This document shows positions 12,820 through 24,771 of a stretch of DNA of 64,000 nt, piece by piece. The position numbers were made by a program, and so were the translations under genes. The notes under the pieces are model-generated. The model was not told the DNA's origin, did not search any database, and saw only the letters and a list, made by a program, of their open reading frames with translations. How positions within the stretch are numbered: the stretch's first letter is position 1; each line of letters begins with the position of its first letter. The stretch is taken from positions 886,061 through 950,060 of the forward strand of contig NW_014577078.1 in NCBI RefSeq assembly GCF_000485595.1, read 5' to 3'. The DNA comes from Priapulus caudatus. Its lineage: Eukaryota > Priapulida > Priapulimorpha > Priapulimorphida > Priapulidae.

Positions 12820-13480
12820 ATTATTTTATCCCAACCCTGCGACGAAGTATTGCGGGAATAACTAATGGTTTTCATGTCTGTCGCAGACGCCACCAACCGG
12901 CAGACAAACTTTACCCTTCGCTTTATAACTCCGACCCTTAATTGAACCCTAAGGTGAAAACCAGGTTCACTGCGAACCTTTTTATCGGCCCATGACCTTA
13001 GACTTTATCATATTTCCGCTTCCGCCTCTATAACTCGGCCCGTACTTGACGCGTAGTGCGACTAAACCTTGGTATACTTACACTATTTTTGCGGAGAAAG
13101 GATGTGTCCGCATCCAAAAACCAGGTCACTAGCGACACTTTTATTATGATCTTGAACCTTGACCCTTGACCTTGATGGCATATTTTTACCTTCCGCATCG
13201 TAGTCCTATAACTCTGTCCGCTAATTGGACTGTAGCGCGACCAAACTTGTATACTTACACATCCTTGGGGAGAAGGTGTTGTCGCGTACGCCAAAATTCA
13301 CAGTCACTGCGACCTTAATTTGACCTTGACCGTTGACGAGCATATTTCCAATTCTGCTTATAACTCGGCCGCGCTAATTGACCTAGCGCAGGCAACTGTG
13401 GTATACTTACACATCTTGGGGAGAAGGCTGTGTCGCATACCAAAACGGCATTACTGGCCGGCCTTTAATTTGACATTGAG
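12820..13480. repeat. Tandem repeat, about 145-150 bp, four units
   Basis: Each unit has TATAACTC, a GCGCGACCAAAC-like step, GGTATACTTACAC, GGGGAGAAGG, TGTCGC, CAGGTCACTGCGACCTT and GACCTTGACC. Units have diverged with indels and stops in all frames. Confidence 0.82.
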
Positions 13481-13683
13481 CCCCCCTCCCCCCCCACCCG
13501 CTTAGGGTAACAAACTTTGAAATAACTTGCACATCTGAGGCTAGATACGTAATGTGTTACGACACCTTTGGTCTTTTGTGGCCTTGATTTCACATATTAC
13601 CTACGCTTGTACGTCCTTACGGAGATATTTCATTCATACTAGATCGCGGGGGATACATGTAGTTGGCGACAACTGCCATTATT

Positions 13684-13725
13684 AGTTATTATTATTATTA
13701 TTTATTATCATTATTATTATTATGG
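13684..13725. repeat. (TTA)n microsatellite
   Basis: ATT/TTA trinucleotides with few interruptions. Confidence 0.85.
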
Positions 13726-14107
13726 CGTTGCGCCACCGTTTGAAGGAACTGATATGAATACTATATATATGATGCTAGCGATGACAATGAGTGATACACT
13801 GAGGTGAAATTTAACAACGCAGTTACAGAAATGCGTTTCGTATGCCTTTCTTTACGATATTAGGGAGGGGTAATGAAATTTTACAAAGTAATAGACATCA
13901 AAACTGTCTATGCATTCATCCGATTTCAGACTATGTGCAGTGCTGCCATCTTTAAACTATATTGTGAAGGTACAGTGTAAAGATCAATATATCTCGAAAC
14001 ACCAGCAGGCATTCTGGCACGGTCTAACACAGAAGCACACGACACGTGTGCATGGGTATGACTTTGTGCCATATGAGTCATGATATGACAGAACTATATA
14101 ATATAAT

Positions 14108-14150
14108 CAGGTGTGAATAATTAATAGAGATTCTCTATTATTCACTCCTG
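14108..14150. mobile_element. 43-bp palindromic element, CAGG/CCTG ends
   Basis: CAGGTGTGAATAATTAATAG pairs with CTATTATTCACTCCTG across a central AGATTCT. ATAAT occurs on both sides. A left half-copy (CAGGAGTGAATAATAATAGA) is seen at 21240. Same class as 20043-20094 and 24703-24771. Confidence 0.6.
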
Positions 14151-14680
14151 ATAATACGTGTGATATATATACGTGTTATAATATACTATGGGGCTGTTAG
14201 TTTTTACAGACATCCGTGTACTATTCTCTTTCACGAGGTGACTCACTAGTAACCCATATTTGCCACGTCTGTGGATTAAAAAAACAACCCTAGTTATGTG
14301 TATATGTTATATATATATACATCTAAGGAAGTCAGGCATGCTAAATAAGCCTGAGCTTTGAAAATGCATGAGATTTCAATTAATAATCTGAATAATTTAG
14401 AAGGAGAGGGATGGAATCATAAACTGTATTTTTTACCTGTTAGATGTTATGTTGGCAATTATTTGAGCATAAAAGTTAAATTTATACAAATGCAAAACAT
14501 GCAACAAACGTGTTAGAAACAACGTCCTTTATATTATTGAAAGCCTTCGTTCCATTACGGCATATGAATAATTAAAGCGAAAAAATCGTCCATCTCTTCG
14601 CTATTCTTTATCGACTTCCTTTTCCTGTTAGCACTTCTTTATTTATTAAATTATGTTTACTGGTTCGAAATAATATTAAG

Positions 14681-15075
14681 GGTCTGTTGCTATCCCCCGG
14701 GCGTGGAGTGACGGTCCCGCAACGTGGCAGCACTAGTGTTAGGATTAGGGATAGGATCAGGGTTAGGGTTAGGGTCAGGGTCAGGGTCAGGATCAGGGTT
14801 AAGGTTAGGGTTTTTGCATCATGATATCTGTCTCCACACCATAGATTAATTTTTGTGGATGACGCCCCTATATATAGAGATCCGATATATATAGATATTT
14901 AGTGTTAGGGTTAGTGTTGGAGTTAGGGTTATGGTTACCACAGACTAACGGATACACTACACCGTACACTACACTGTATCCGTTGGTCTGTGTGGTTACT
15001 GTTAATTAAGTTTTGAAGTATACGTCAACTGTATCACGTGACCGTCACTCCACGCCCGGGGGGATAGCAACACCC
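14681..15075. mobile_element. 395-bp inverted-repeat element with 8-bp target duplication
   Basis: Termini GGTCTGTTGCTATCCCCC and (complement of the right end) GGGTGTTGCTATCCCCCC continue into a shared GGGCGTGGAGTGACGGTC for about 36 bp. ATATTAAG flanks both sides (14673-14680, 15076-15083). The interior has degenerate GTTAGGG/GTCAGGG runs and a hairpin near 14940-14995. It is non-autonomous; the 8-bp duplication suits hAT or Merlin-type transposases. Confidence 0.88.
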
Positions 15076-15792
15076 ATATTAAGGATATCATTTAGGCGTA
15101 GCGCCGTCTCTCGCCCAGATTTCAGACTTTCAGATCTGAAACATTTATTTTCGCATCAAAACTAACCCTGAAACAAAACTGAAATTTCTATTAGTATAAA
15201 ACGGGGAATAAGGACATTTGGTAACATTTTGGTCCATCATAAATATAAACATATCAACTTTGATATTTTATTAATCGCATAGACATATCTGTAGTTTTAT
15301 GGGCTTTGAATCTCTTAAGTGATTACAGTATGCGTGAGCAGTAGTGATGCAAGGCGATTAACTTCAATGAAAAATAAGATTAACTTAAATTAATGCCCAC
15401 TTGAAAATTAGAATTCAAAAATTTTTCTTGTTTGGTTTTAATTAACATGAGTTTTATAATAAATGATATAGGTCATTTAGGCAACCGTACAACGAAAAAA
15501 GCTAGTATTGACTAGCAATTGTTTTTCACCTACGTCGGAGTCTGTGACATGTAATTTTGGTTAATTTTATTCTGTTGAATAAGCATTTGAGTGGCATTTA
15601 GTGGCATGGGTATTGCACCTGTTGCCAACTGTTTTGCATGTAGTGAATGCAGTAGAACTGTATGCAGTAGGTGAAATGTCGGTTAAGTATTATATCACAG
15701 AACTTTCTTTTAATACTGATTTTCATTAATTATGACATACACAATCGCCGCAGAATTCACGTGCGAAATGAGAACGAGCATAGACACATGAC

Positions 15793-16079
15793 CACAGGCA
15801 CTTGGGACAGAGTCAGTAAGATATAGAATAGATATATATTATATATAATATATATATAATATACTCTATATATATTATTATCATAGCGTCACAGCACACT
15901 CGCCGCGGCGAGTGCGGGAGGGTTCGGCGTTAGTTTTTACATAGGTTTTTATGAAGGAAAGTTGATATACAGTGTTGCAACAGTGGAACTGTAACAGAGG
16001 GGTACGGTAGTAGGGCCTATTTGTGAATGTGTGTTCATATTATTTTCAGTTTTTACTGACTCTGTCCCAAGTGCCTGTG
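15793..16079. mobile_element. 287-bp hAT-like non-autonomous element (family A)
   Basis: Inverted ends CACAGGCACTTGGGACAG continue into AGTCAGTA, and the exact 8-bp duplication CACATGAC lies at 15785-15792 and 16080-16087. The interior has a (TA)-rich tract and a CGCCGCGGCGAGTGCGGGAG core shared with copies near 29.2 and 29.9 kb. No coding capacity. Confidence 0.92.
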
Positions 16080-17156
16080 CACATGACCTCCCACATGACA
16101 TGTTCACCTGCACAGATTCCCAATCACTACTGATAATTATTCCTAATACAGAAGACACATGCACATATATATTCAAATCTGAGTTTGGTTTAGAATTATT
16201 AAATATATGTATTTGAATTTATTATTTTATTTTCTTGACTGAAAATAGTACTTATCAGTCATGTTGGAAATCGGCTTAAATTTCATAATCGATTATTAGT
16301 TACACCAAACCAATCAGTAATCGATAATAATCTAATAGTCAGTTAATCATCATAGTGCAAGGCACGAAATAGTTTCTAAAATATGAATATAGCAACATGT
16401 GCCAGTCAAAGCGGTTTTTGCTCGAAAATATTTTGTGTCTAGATACTCTACTCATTGTGTTGTGTAAAAATAACTTACCACTGCTGCAAAGTATACAATA
16501 AACAATCCCCTATAAATTTATAGATGCAGGGTTCTTCCTTGGAACCTGGGAAGGCATGTCTGGGCATTTATCCCCAGTTGGTGTCAATAAGGTGTGTCGT
16601 AAGCAGCCCCCCCGAAAAAACGCATGTTCACAAAATCACCTGCATGACACTAGAAGCAACCTTCGCCACAAAGAGTATACTCTCATGACTGAATTTTGCT
16701 ATGAAGTTACTGCATGAACCCTCAAATTTTTGTGGTCGTTTTTATTTGGTTTGTCTTCATCATGTGACGTTGATACTCTTGAGCCATATTGGAACATGTG
16801 TGGGCGTTGGAATTTCTCTCCAAGGAAGTCTGTCAGTGATTTCAACAGGTTTCTAATAATTTCGTAATACACAGACTGAAGCTGGACCCCCGTGGCCCCA
16901 ATGAATACCGTGTCCTTGTAAATTAATTCAATACACATCAGCACAGACATTGTGAGTGCAGATTGTTTTGTTTCGATTGTTGATTATTTGTTTTAATATT
17001 AGATTATCTAATTGGTAGCTGCAAATAATTGAATTTCGATTATAATCAGTCATTACTCATCGTAATCACATGTTATGCAAGCATGCAAGCGTCTAACTTG
17101 TGTATACACCTAACAACCATCTTGTAAGTAGACCTAGGCATTGTTCTGCTTGCTAG

Positions 17157-17186
17157 AGTGATATATATATATATATATATATATAT
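17157..17186. repeat. (TA)n microsatellite
   Basis: Alternating T and A run of about 28 bp. Confidence 0.9.
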
Positions 17187-17612
17187 GCATTCTAATGTTT
17201 TTGCGTTGAGGCAGAGTCGGTTTGCGCTACATGGAGCTAAAACTAGCTATTGTCTAGCTCGCAATCGAAACTTGCAGAACTTGGCTAACGTGCGCGTGGG
17301 CCTGCGAGTGTGTGTGAGGGGTACGACCACAGCCACTTTCAACGTTTCAGTAATAAAATGATGGCAATTAAACAGGAAATGTATTTACTGCCAACGTCTA
17401 AATATGTTTAGAATGTTTTCTATCGATGAGTAATTTCACGTAAATGCCGTTCAGTTGCTCTTCTGCAACACATGAGACTTCTGTTTCACCGCACGCACGC
17501 AGCTGTTCACAAACTACAAAAATATAGACATATAAAACGCTATATTAACAAGAAAGCCTACAAAGAGAGACTACAAAAAAGAGAGAGAGATATAATATAT
17601 ACTCCATTTTTG

Positions 17613-17930
17613 TTGTTGTTTGTGCACAGCGGCGTTCATGCGGTGAACTCGCAGAGCAGCATTTGAACAACATTTACAGGAAACCATATATAAGGCGCAC
17701 CACCGACCCGCGTGACGTAGGAGAGGGAACGCCGTATATAAATAGTGGAGAGCAGCCGCTTCTCGGGGCTCTTGTGCCAGCTACCCGCTGAGGAAGGTGT
17801 AGTGTGTAGTAACCGCTCTTGCTTTCGGTAGTGCACGGAAACCTCATGTATTGTATTAGAGATTGAGTAAACACCAGTGAACGTTACTTCTTGTCTTGTC
17901 TTAATTATCTCTATCAGTCTACTACAGACC
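17613..17930 (+). mobile_element. Possible solo LTR
   Basis: A TATATAAATAG box at 17735-17745 is followed by a GC-richer stretch (CTTCTCGGGGCTCTTGTG). A T/C-rich end GTTACTTCTTGTCTTGTC then runs to a CTACTACA-type terminus, the layout of a retroviral-type LTR promoter plus R-U5. I see no matching target duplication, primer-binding site or polypurine tract, so boundaries are guesses. A cellular core promoter is the alternative. Confidence 0.35.
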
Positions 17931-18409
17931 TTCTACTAAGGTAGTGCGAATCACACGCCTACAATAAGGCGAAAGAGAGTAGAGAAGACTTTGGTTGCAA
18001 TTACATTTAATGGGTATTTACCATAATTTAATGCCTGTGTAATTGCCGTGTGAATGCATATATAATATGTTGCAACCTAGCCAAGATGCGGCATGACAGC
18101 TATGCAGAGAATGTGTGAAAAAGCAATAGCGAAGTATTAAATGACAAGTGTAGGCCTATAAAGCCGTTAGCATCTTCATAGAAGATGTTTTTCACTGAGA
18201 CGGGTACCATACTCTGATTAGAACTATAGGAAATATGATGTTTGAAAATGAAATATGAACTACATTAAACTACATGCAACACAATAACGATTAATTACCA
18301 TGCAATAAATCTGACATACATGCGTTATAAGAGACTAGTAGGAAATATTCCAAACCGAGGTTGGAATATCAAAAGCATATTTTAATATATAAAATGTACG
18401 TGTATGATA

Positions 18410-19339
18410 CCCCGTACAGACTACGAATTTTAGCGCGCATCAGACGCGTGCTAACTTAGCGCGCGCTAACTAGGAGCGTACAGATTGCATATTTGACCCT
18501 ACTTTAAATGAGTCATCAGTTCTCCCACCCCTCAGTTCCCTGCTCGCCAGGGCACCCTGCAGACAGCGAGGTACAGCGAGTGTGCAATTACGTGACCTAA
18601 ATAAGGCTATGCGCATGCGTATTGCGAAACTTAGCGCGCACTAGACACCGGATTGCGTACAGACACAGCTTAGAGCGGGATAACTTGATGCACACTAAGT
18701 TAGCCCTGCTTCGTAAGGGAGGCTAACTTCGAGCGGGATAGCGTGTGCACACTGCAATATTTAGCGCGTGTCTAACGCGCGCTAGTTTAGTACCATATCA
18801 AATTCGTAGTCTGTACGGGGTATTAGAGTGGGATAACTTGGTTCGGACTAAGTTAGCCCTGCTTCATTTGCGGGGCTAACGTGGAGCGGGCCAGTGCGTA
18901 TTTGGAGCGGGATAGCGTGTGCACACTGCAATATTTAGCGCGCGTCTAACGCGTGCTATAGTTTAGTACCATATCAAATTCGTAGTCTGTACGGGGTATT
19001 AGAGTAGGATAACTTGGTCTGGACTAAGTTAGCCCTGCTTCATTTGCGGGGCTAACGTGGAGCGGGCCAGTGCGTATTTGGAGCGGGATAGCGTGTGCAC
19101 ACTGCAATATTTAGCGCGCGTCTAACGCGTGCTAGTTTAGTACCATATCAAATTCGTAGTCTGTACGGGGTATTAGAGTGGGATAACTTGGTCTGGACTA
19201 AGTTAGCCCTGCTTCATTTGCGGGGCTAACTTGGAGTGGGATAGCGTGTACACACTGCAATAGTTAGTGCGCGTTACACGTGCGTCTAACGCGCGCTATA
19301 GTTTAGTACCATATCAAATTCGTAGTCTGTACGGGATAT
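18410..19339. mobile_element. Foldback element with four tandem 166-176 bp units (family B)
   Basis: CCCCGTACAGACTACGAATT at 18410 is the complement of a sequence met four times on the right (GTACGGG at 18813, 18989, 19163 and 19329). Each unit contains ATAACTTGG, AAGTTAGCCCTGCTTC, AGCGGGATAGCGTG and ATTTAGCGCGCGTCTAACGC. Probably a transposon whose right end was amplified. No coding capacity. Confidence 0.82.
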
Positions 19340-19375
19340 GAATGTGCGTGCGTGCATGTATAGAAATGTAAAGAG

Positions 19376-19590
19376 ATGCTGGAGTTGTACTGGTTCGATC
19401 TCCCAGCACCATACCATGCAGCACATGCTGGTGAATTGTACTGGCACCTTGCTCGGGGCTTGTGCTGGGTGTTGTACTGATCGTATGCTGGACATGGTAT
19501 ATATGGCCATATGCTGGTTTATTATGCTGGATGTTTACTGAAAATGTACTGGAACTTACCTGGATTTTCGTAGGGGTATCGTTCAAGGAA
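19376..19590. repeat. TGCTGG/TACTGG-rich dispersed repeat
   Basis: Irregular TACTGG and TGCTGG motifs end with TGTACTGGAACTTACCTGG and GATTTTCGTAGGGG. The same ending occurs at 22436-22471. Confidence 0.7.
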
Positions 19591-20042
19591 AAGTTTACAT
19601 TGATTACAGACGATGCTCGATCTGGAAAAAATGAGGTTTTCTGTTTTCTTATGGGAATTAAAATATTCCTTATAAAGGAAAATAATATTTAATACCACGC
19701 ATTAGCACTTGATAAAACTGTATCATAACTGTTTTAACCGTTGCAGTTTGCAAGTGTAAAACGTCCACCATGCAGGTATATTGAATTCAAGCATGCATGA
19801 CGCGCGCTTCCTCGTAATGTTGGCCAGTCAGGGTCTGCATCTCATATTGAGTGCTTACCATGCAGAGTATTCTAATATTTATCGGCTGGCAGTGACAGAG
19901 ACATTGAAGGTTGCCGCTGGGCAGACTGACGTATTAAAACGGTGTATTAATAAGTATACGTAGGAAAGTTGGGTGTCGCAGCTGTTACACGTCTAGTAAT
20001 GTTACTCTTTTAATTGTACACGTAGGGTATGTGCAATGCTAG

Positions 20043-20094
20043 CAGGAGTAAGATAATATAGGATGATATAATATCCTATATTATCTTACTCCTG
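20043..20094. mobile_element. 52-bp palindromic element with 7-bp target duplication
   Basis: CAGGAGTAAGATAATATAGG and its exact complement surround a short AT-rich centre. ATGCTAG flanks both sides (20036-20042, 20095-20101). The right size and structure for an ultra-short transposon derivative. Confidence 0.85.
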
Positions 20095-20224
20095 ATGCTA
20101 GTACATCATGGGACGTTATATAATTAAGCGCACTGACATTGTGTCAGGTGTGTGCTCGCGGCAATGCCCCTTCTGCGTGCAGATGTAAAAGGAAATGAAG
20201 AGTGAAGAAAAAAATGTATCCGCC

Positions 20225-20350
20225 CCTTTCGTTCCTTCTCCTCCTTCCTTTTCACTGTCCTCTGTGTCTGTCTGTACGTCTCTCTGTCTGTCTGTCTGTT
20301 CGAGTGTTCGTCCGTCCTTCCGTCCGTCCTGCCGTCTGTCTTGTCATTCT
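20225..20350. repeat. Pyrimidine-rich TCTG/CCGT repeat
   Basis: CTGTCTGTCTGT and CGTCCGTCC runs. Overlapping reading frames on both strands are repeat artefacts. Confidence 0.85.
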
Positions 20351-20399
20351 GTCTCGTGTTCATCTATGTCATGTCTTGGTGCAGATGGAATAAGTCAAT

Positions 20400-22030
20400 G
20401 ACCCATGTCACTTGGAAAAATTGACTGAAAAAATCTCTAGTACTCACGAGCTACAAAAAAGATCAGAAAGCAGTGACGGAGCAAGACTTTATGCATTAAC
20501 ACGAGACACATGACTGAAATGTCGGGTCAAGCACGATACTATAGCGCCGACCAAAGGCTGGTGACGTACGTGTTGAAGCTGTGAATAGCGACGGGCGTTG
20601 CGAACATACAATGGCTCATCAGTTGTCTGCTATTAAAAGTGTTCTGAGATTATGCATGTGCAGCAATAACTATATAACTAGCATTAGCAAACATGATGTG
20701 CACCATATTTAAAATTTCCAAAATAACCGTGGGTACGCCGGAGACGATGGGCTTTCTCCCCCAGCCAGGACGTGTTTACTGAATGTACTACGCTGGAGTT
20801 AGAAACTTACATATATACTTACATACTTAATATTAAAATGTGGTGTCGGAGGTTATGCACATGAGTAGGGTTACGCAGCCTTATCAACCATCACTTATTA
20901 TTGACGTAGCAATCACTGGCGTGTTCATGCAGAACAGGCAAAGGACGTGATATAATGACTTAGCACTTTTTTATAGCACCTATCATTTTAGCATATATTG
21001 TTATTTTTCCTAATATGCCGTCATTGAGTGAATGAATGAATGAATGAATGAATGAATGAATAAATAAATAAATTTTCAGCAGAACATTTCTTGCCTCCAT
21101 CACATCACGTTCTCCACAAGAAAAATTGATACGTTCATGGAATATACTCTTACATTATATATATATATAGAGATTTTGAGCAGGTGCTAATTATTATACT
21201 GTGCGGTCACACCGTAAACATAAAATGTTACATGATAATCAGGAGTGAATAATAATAGATTTTGTTTTGTGTTTTACTTTGTGTTAATGCTCGACACCCG
21301 TCATCAGCGATGTTTCACATATAATAGCCTGAACGTCGGAATTTGGTGTATTGCGGTGAATTAAGGTACATCTTACACCTTATATATATATAAAAAATGT
21401 CGATATGTACACGGATACCACTACCTCTACAGTATAGCATCAGCATGCGATCAAAGCTGCTCGGACGTTAACTGACACTTAATTATGTCGCGATATGTAT
21501 GATTTGATAAATTTCAAATTATTACTTGTTTTAAGCGGGCCATGTTTAATAACTCTAATAGATAAGTAAGTAAGATAGTAGTAAATTTACATATAAGCCA
21601 CGAAAATGCTCTGTTCAGCATACATTCTTACCGCATGCAAGGCAGAGTGCGTACATAGAGTTATATATAGAGAAAGCCGGTGAAATAGCATGCTTCATGA
21701 AATTTACAATCGGTCGTTTGATTTTGCGCAATTATACTACACACTGCCTTAAACGAATCTGCACCGTCTCTGCTTTTATTGAGAGCTTAGTGTTAACATG
21801 CTAGATAAACATGCAGTGCGAAATTTCTATTAAACGTTTATGGCCAGTTGAAATCACGCAAAGTCCAGGTAAGCCTCGAATCTACACACGCGTTCTTCTG
21901 TTTAAGTAAACACCTGTAGGCTGTAGGCATGTTTTCCGTGCGGGAAACCAGGTTGGATTTCGGAAGCTGAGCAAGACAAGAGTGGGTTAATTGCCCTCAC
22001 CCAGTGTCATCCGATGTGCGAGTAAAATCG
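20400..22030. other. No gene seen
   Basis: Unique AT-rich sequence with (GAAT)n/(AAAT)n at 21026-21074 and short TA runs at 21155 and 21380. A half-copy of the CAGGAGTGA palindrome begins at 21240. Confidence 0.6.
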
Positions 22031-22035
22031 TATCT

Positions 22036-22735
22036 ATAAAGACTGCAAAATTTGATCCTACATCAAACTAGTCCGGGCCAGGCCCGGGCCAGACGCATGC
22101 ACACGCTTAATCGTAGCATACAGTCAGTTATAAAATACTCAACCACACTAAGTTAGAACGGGTAGACTGCGCATGCTCAGTTTAGCGTTTAAACAACCGC
22201 ACCGCCGATGGTATTATTAGAATTTACAAGTACTAGCTGTATTGTTGTAACAACAGAAGATTAAGCATATTGAAATAGGCGACCGGATACGCAAAAGAAG
22301 CTACAACTAGCGTATAATTGGGGTATCCGATTATATATATAATCCGATATTTAATATTATACAGTCCATGCTGCATGACATGTACTGGAACAATCACTCG
22401 AGTTTTTCTCTGCTGTACTGGTATGGGGATGTACTGGAAGTGGAACTTGGCTGGATTTTCGTAGGGGCAATTTCGGACTCTATATTTGACTTTTACTTGT
22501 CACCCAAACAAGGCTCTATGCCAATTTAGCCTGAGTCTGGTCCGGATTGCATATACACACAATTTAACGCCTGATAAGTTAGCACGCGTTGAAGCGGCCT
22601 GACCCACCTCAGTTCGGGGTGCTTAACTTAGCCTGGACTAGCGCGTATTTAGCCCGGGATAGCGTGTAGACTAGACACTGCACAAATTTCAAGTAGTTTG
22701 ATGTAGGATCAAATCCGCCGTCTGTACGGTGGTAT
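22036..22735. mobile_element. Diverged family B foldback element
   Basis: TTTGATCCTACATCAAACTA near 22050 is matched by its complement near 22697-22716. The right part (TAACTTAGCCTGGACTAGCG, GCCCGGGATAGCGTG) resembles the 18.4-19.3 kb units, and the flank ends CCGTCTGTACGG in both. It contains a copy of the 19.5-kb TACTGG repeat end at 22436. Confidence 0.65.
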
Positions 22736-22779
22736 ATGAATGTCTGTAGGGTTGAAGCGGTATATGGTTTCGACAAGAA

Positions 22780-23460
22780 TCTCGTGTCGTGTTGAGGATC
22801 GGGGCATAGAAGAAGCACGCGCACACTGCTCGCATCCGCCTTTCCGCTACGCGCCGTACTACCGCTGCCATGCTGCCGCGTGTTGTCGCGCGCATGCTGC
22901 GCCGCAGCTCCGCGTCGGCAGTGTGTGGAGCCACTGTCAACAACACGCAGCAGCCAGCCGCAGCCTGCTGCTGCCTACACGCTCTGCTTTGCATTGATAA
23001 ACAGGTAATGATATTAGAGTCTGCGACGCGCTAGGCAGTCGATCGCAGGCAGACCCGAGCGCGCGTGCGTCCACGGCAGGCAGGCAGGCAAGCAGCGAGC
23101 GCTCTTCTCCCTGCCGCCAGTATTGAGCGAGTGCGTAGCCAGAGCAGATGCCGACAGCTACCATATGGTGGCCGTGTTTCCCCGATTCTGACCCTCTCCT
23201 TGCAGTTACCGGCTAGGAAAGCTCGGCCTGAGGCCCGCGGACTGTCGGCGCACGTGTCACCGTGTGTCGCTTCGATTTTGGCGGCAACTGGATACGCGTG
23301 AATTCGGCGCGACGGTGTCAGTGTCGAATAGCGTGTTCCCGCGTGCGAGAGTGTTATGTTTACTGCTGCGAGGTTTGTTTGTTGTTAGCGACGAAGGTGC
23401 CGACGAAGGACCCACGTCCGCGTCTAACGGCAGAGCGGACGCTGTGAGTGTGATCTAAAC
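22780..23460. promoter_or_regulatory. CpG-rich block, possible promoter or 5' exon
   Basis: GC- and CpG-rich against an AT-rich background, with several donor-like sites (AACAG|GTAATG at about 23004, GCT|GTGAGT at about 23442). Overlapping open frames on both strands have no recognisable protein. Lies 4-5 kb upstream of LARP4 exon 1, on the side where its promoter is expected. Confidence 0.4.
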
Positions 23461-24702
23461 GCTTGCGAACTCGGAAAATGCCTGTTTTGCGGTTCCATAT
23501 GGTTCACGGTGGAGACAGAACATCAGCGCCTAGCAGTGTTAGCATGAGCGTGATCTGTGACATTGAGGTGCCTCTGTTAATCAATACTATTGCACAAGCG
23601 TAGGAACTGTGAAAACGTATGTTGTGCTCGTGTGAATAATCACGGGAATGTGTAAGGTATTTGATATAGAGACTGACATACTGCAACTGAATTGAAGCAT
23701 CTGCGAAAATTTGCCTGTCGTTTCCATGGCAACAAACTTACTGCGTGATGGTGTTGCTAACCGTTGAGGTGGGTCACGCAGCACATCACAAGATGTGAGA
23801 GACACATTGCCAGCTCGTGCTTGTAGGTGTAGATTTGTAGTGCAGTGTAGTGAAATTGGACAGCTGGTGATAAATCAGCCAAGAAACTGACGACCGTATT
23901 TAAACAGGTATCCGCAGTGGCAAGGAATTTTAACAAGCGGTAAGACAATTAGAATGGAGATTGTGCCGGTCATACTCATTTTTGGCATTTGGTAAAAAAA
24001 ACGTTAAACTCATCGTCGGATAGTTTATAACTTGGGTAATGTTAAAGTTAAGTAATTTTGTCAATAATAGTATTTTTGCATTCGTGTGGAATTTCATCAC
24101 CCTCCCCCTCACTAATCCAGTAGAGAGGTTTACTTCGTGTAATTAGCAATTGGAATTCAGCCGTGCCAGATTTTATTAAATGCGTTATTGAAATATCTAT
24201 AAATATGCCGTCATATACCGTTTACGCTTACCAGCAAGAGCACAAGTATCCGTTACAATTAAAAATATATATATATGTATTTCTCTACTGAGATTCCTTT
24301 ATAAAGGAATGCTTGCGATATTATATTTATGTGAGCTGCATGTACAGCACGAGGCTGGAGAGAGGAGCAGATCATCTGAAAGGCAGCCAGTTGAAGCACG
24401 ACCAGTCATGTATTGCTTGCTACGGATTCCTTCATATAAACGCTGCAGTAATTAATGTGGAAATTACCGCAACACTTATAATATTACGCATCAGGTATAA
24501 CCAGATTACTTATGCCGAAATTTGGGACATCGCTATTATTTGAATTTAGTAGGTTTCCATTATGTAATTTTGGTGATTAGTCATGGTATCTGTTCGTACA
24601 GGGTTTGGAGTCTACAGGGTTTAGAGTAGGAACTTGTAGTTTAATTCGGAACGGAACCTGCATGTAGCTGAAGTAGGTAGCTGAAGTGTTGCGTGATGCT
24701 AT

Positions 24703-24771
24703 CAAGAGCTAATAATACCTTATTAAAGGTATACCTTTAAGGTATACCTTAAAAGGTATTATTAGCTCTTG
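24703..24771. mobile_element. 69-bp palindromic element with 7-bp target duplication
   Basis: CAAGAGCTAATAATACCTT pairs with its complement around repeated GGTATACCTT. ATGCTAT flanks both sides (24696-24702, 24772-24778). Same design and nearly the same target as 20043-20094. Confidence 0.82.

Noticed and set aside
14740-14815. Telomere or subtelomere
   Set aside because: The GTTAGGG-like repeats are short, degenerate and enclosed in a 395-bp mobile element inside unique DNA.
19385-19410. tRNA-like B box (GGTTCGATC)
   Set aside because: No matching A box, cloverleaf or terminator nearby.
22740-23458. Coding gene in the CpG-rich block
   Set aside because: Open frames occur on both strands and in several frames without domain, codon or splice consistency, as expected for a CpG-rich region.
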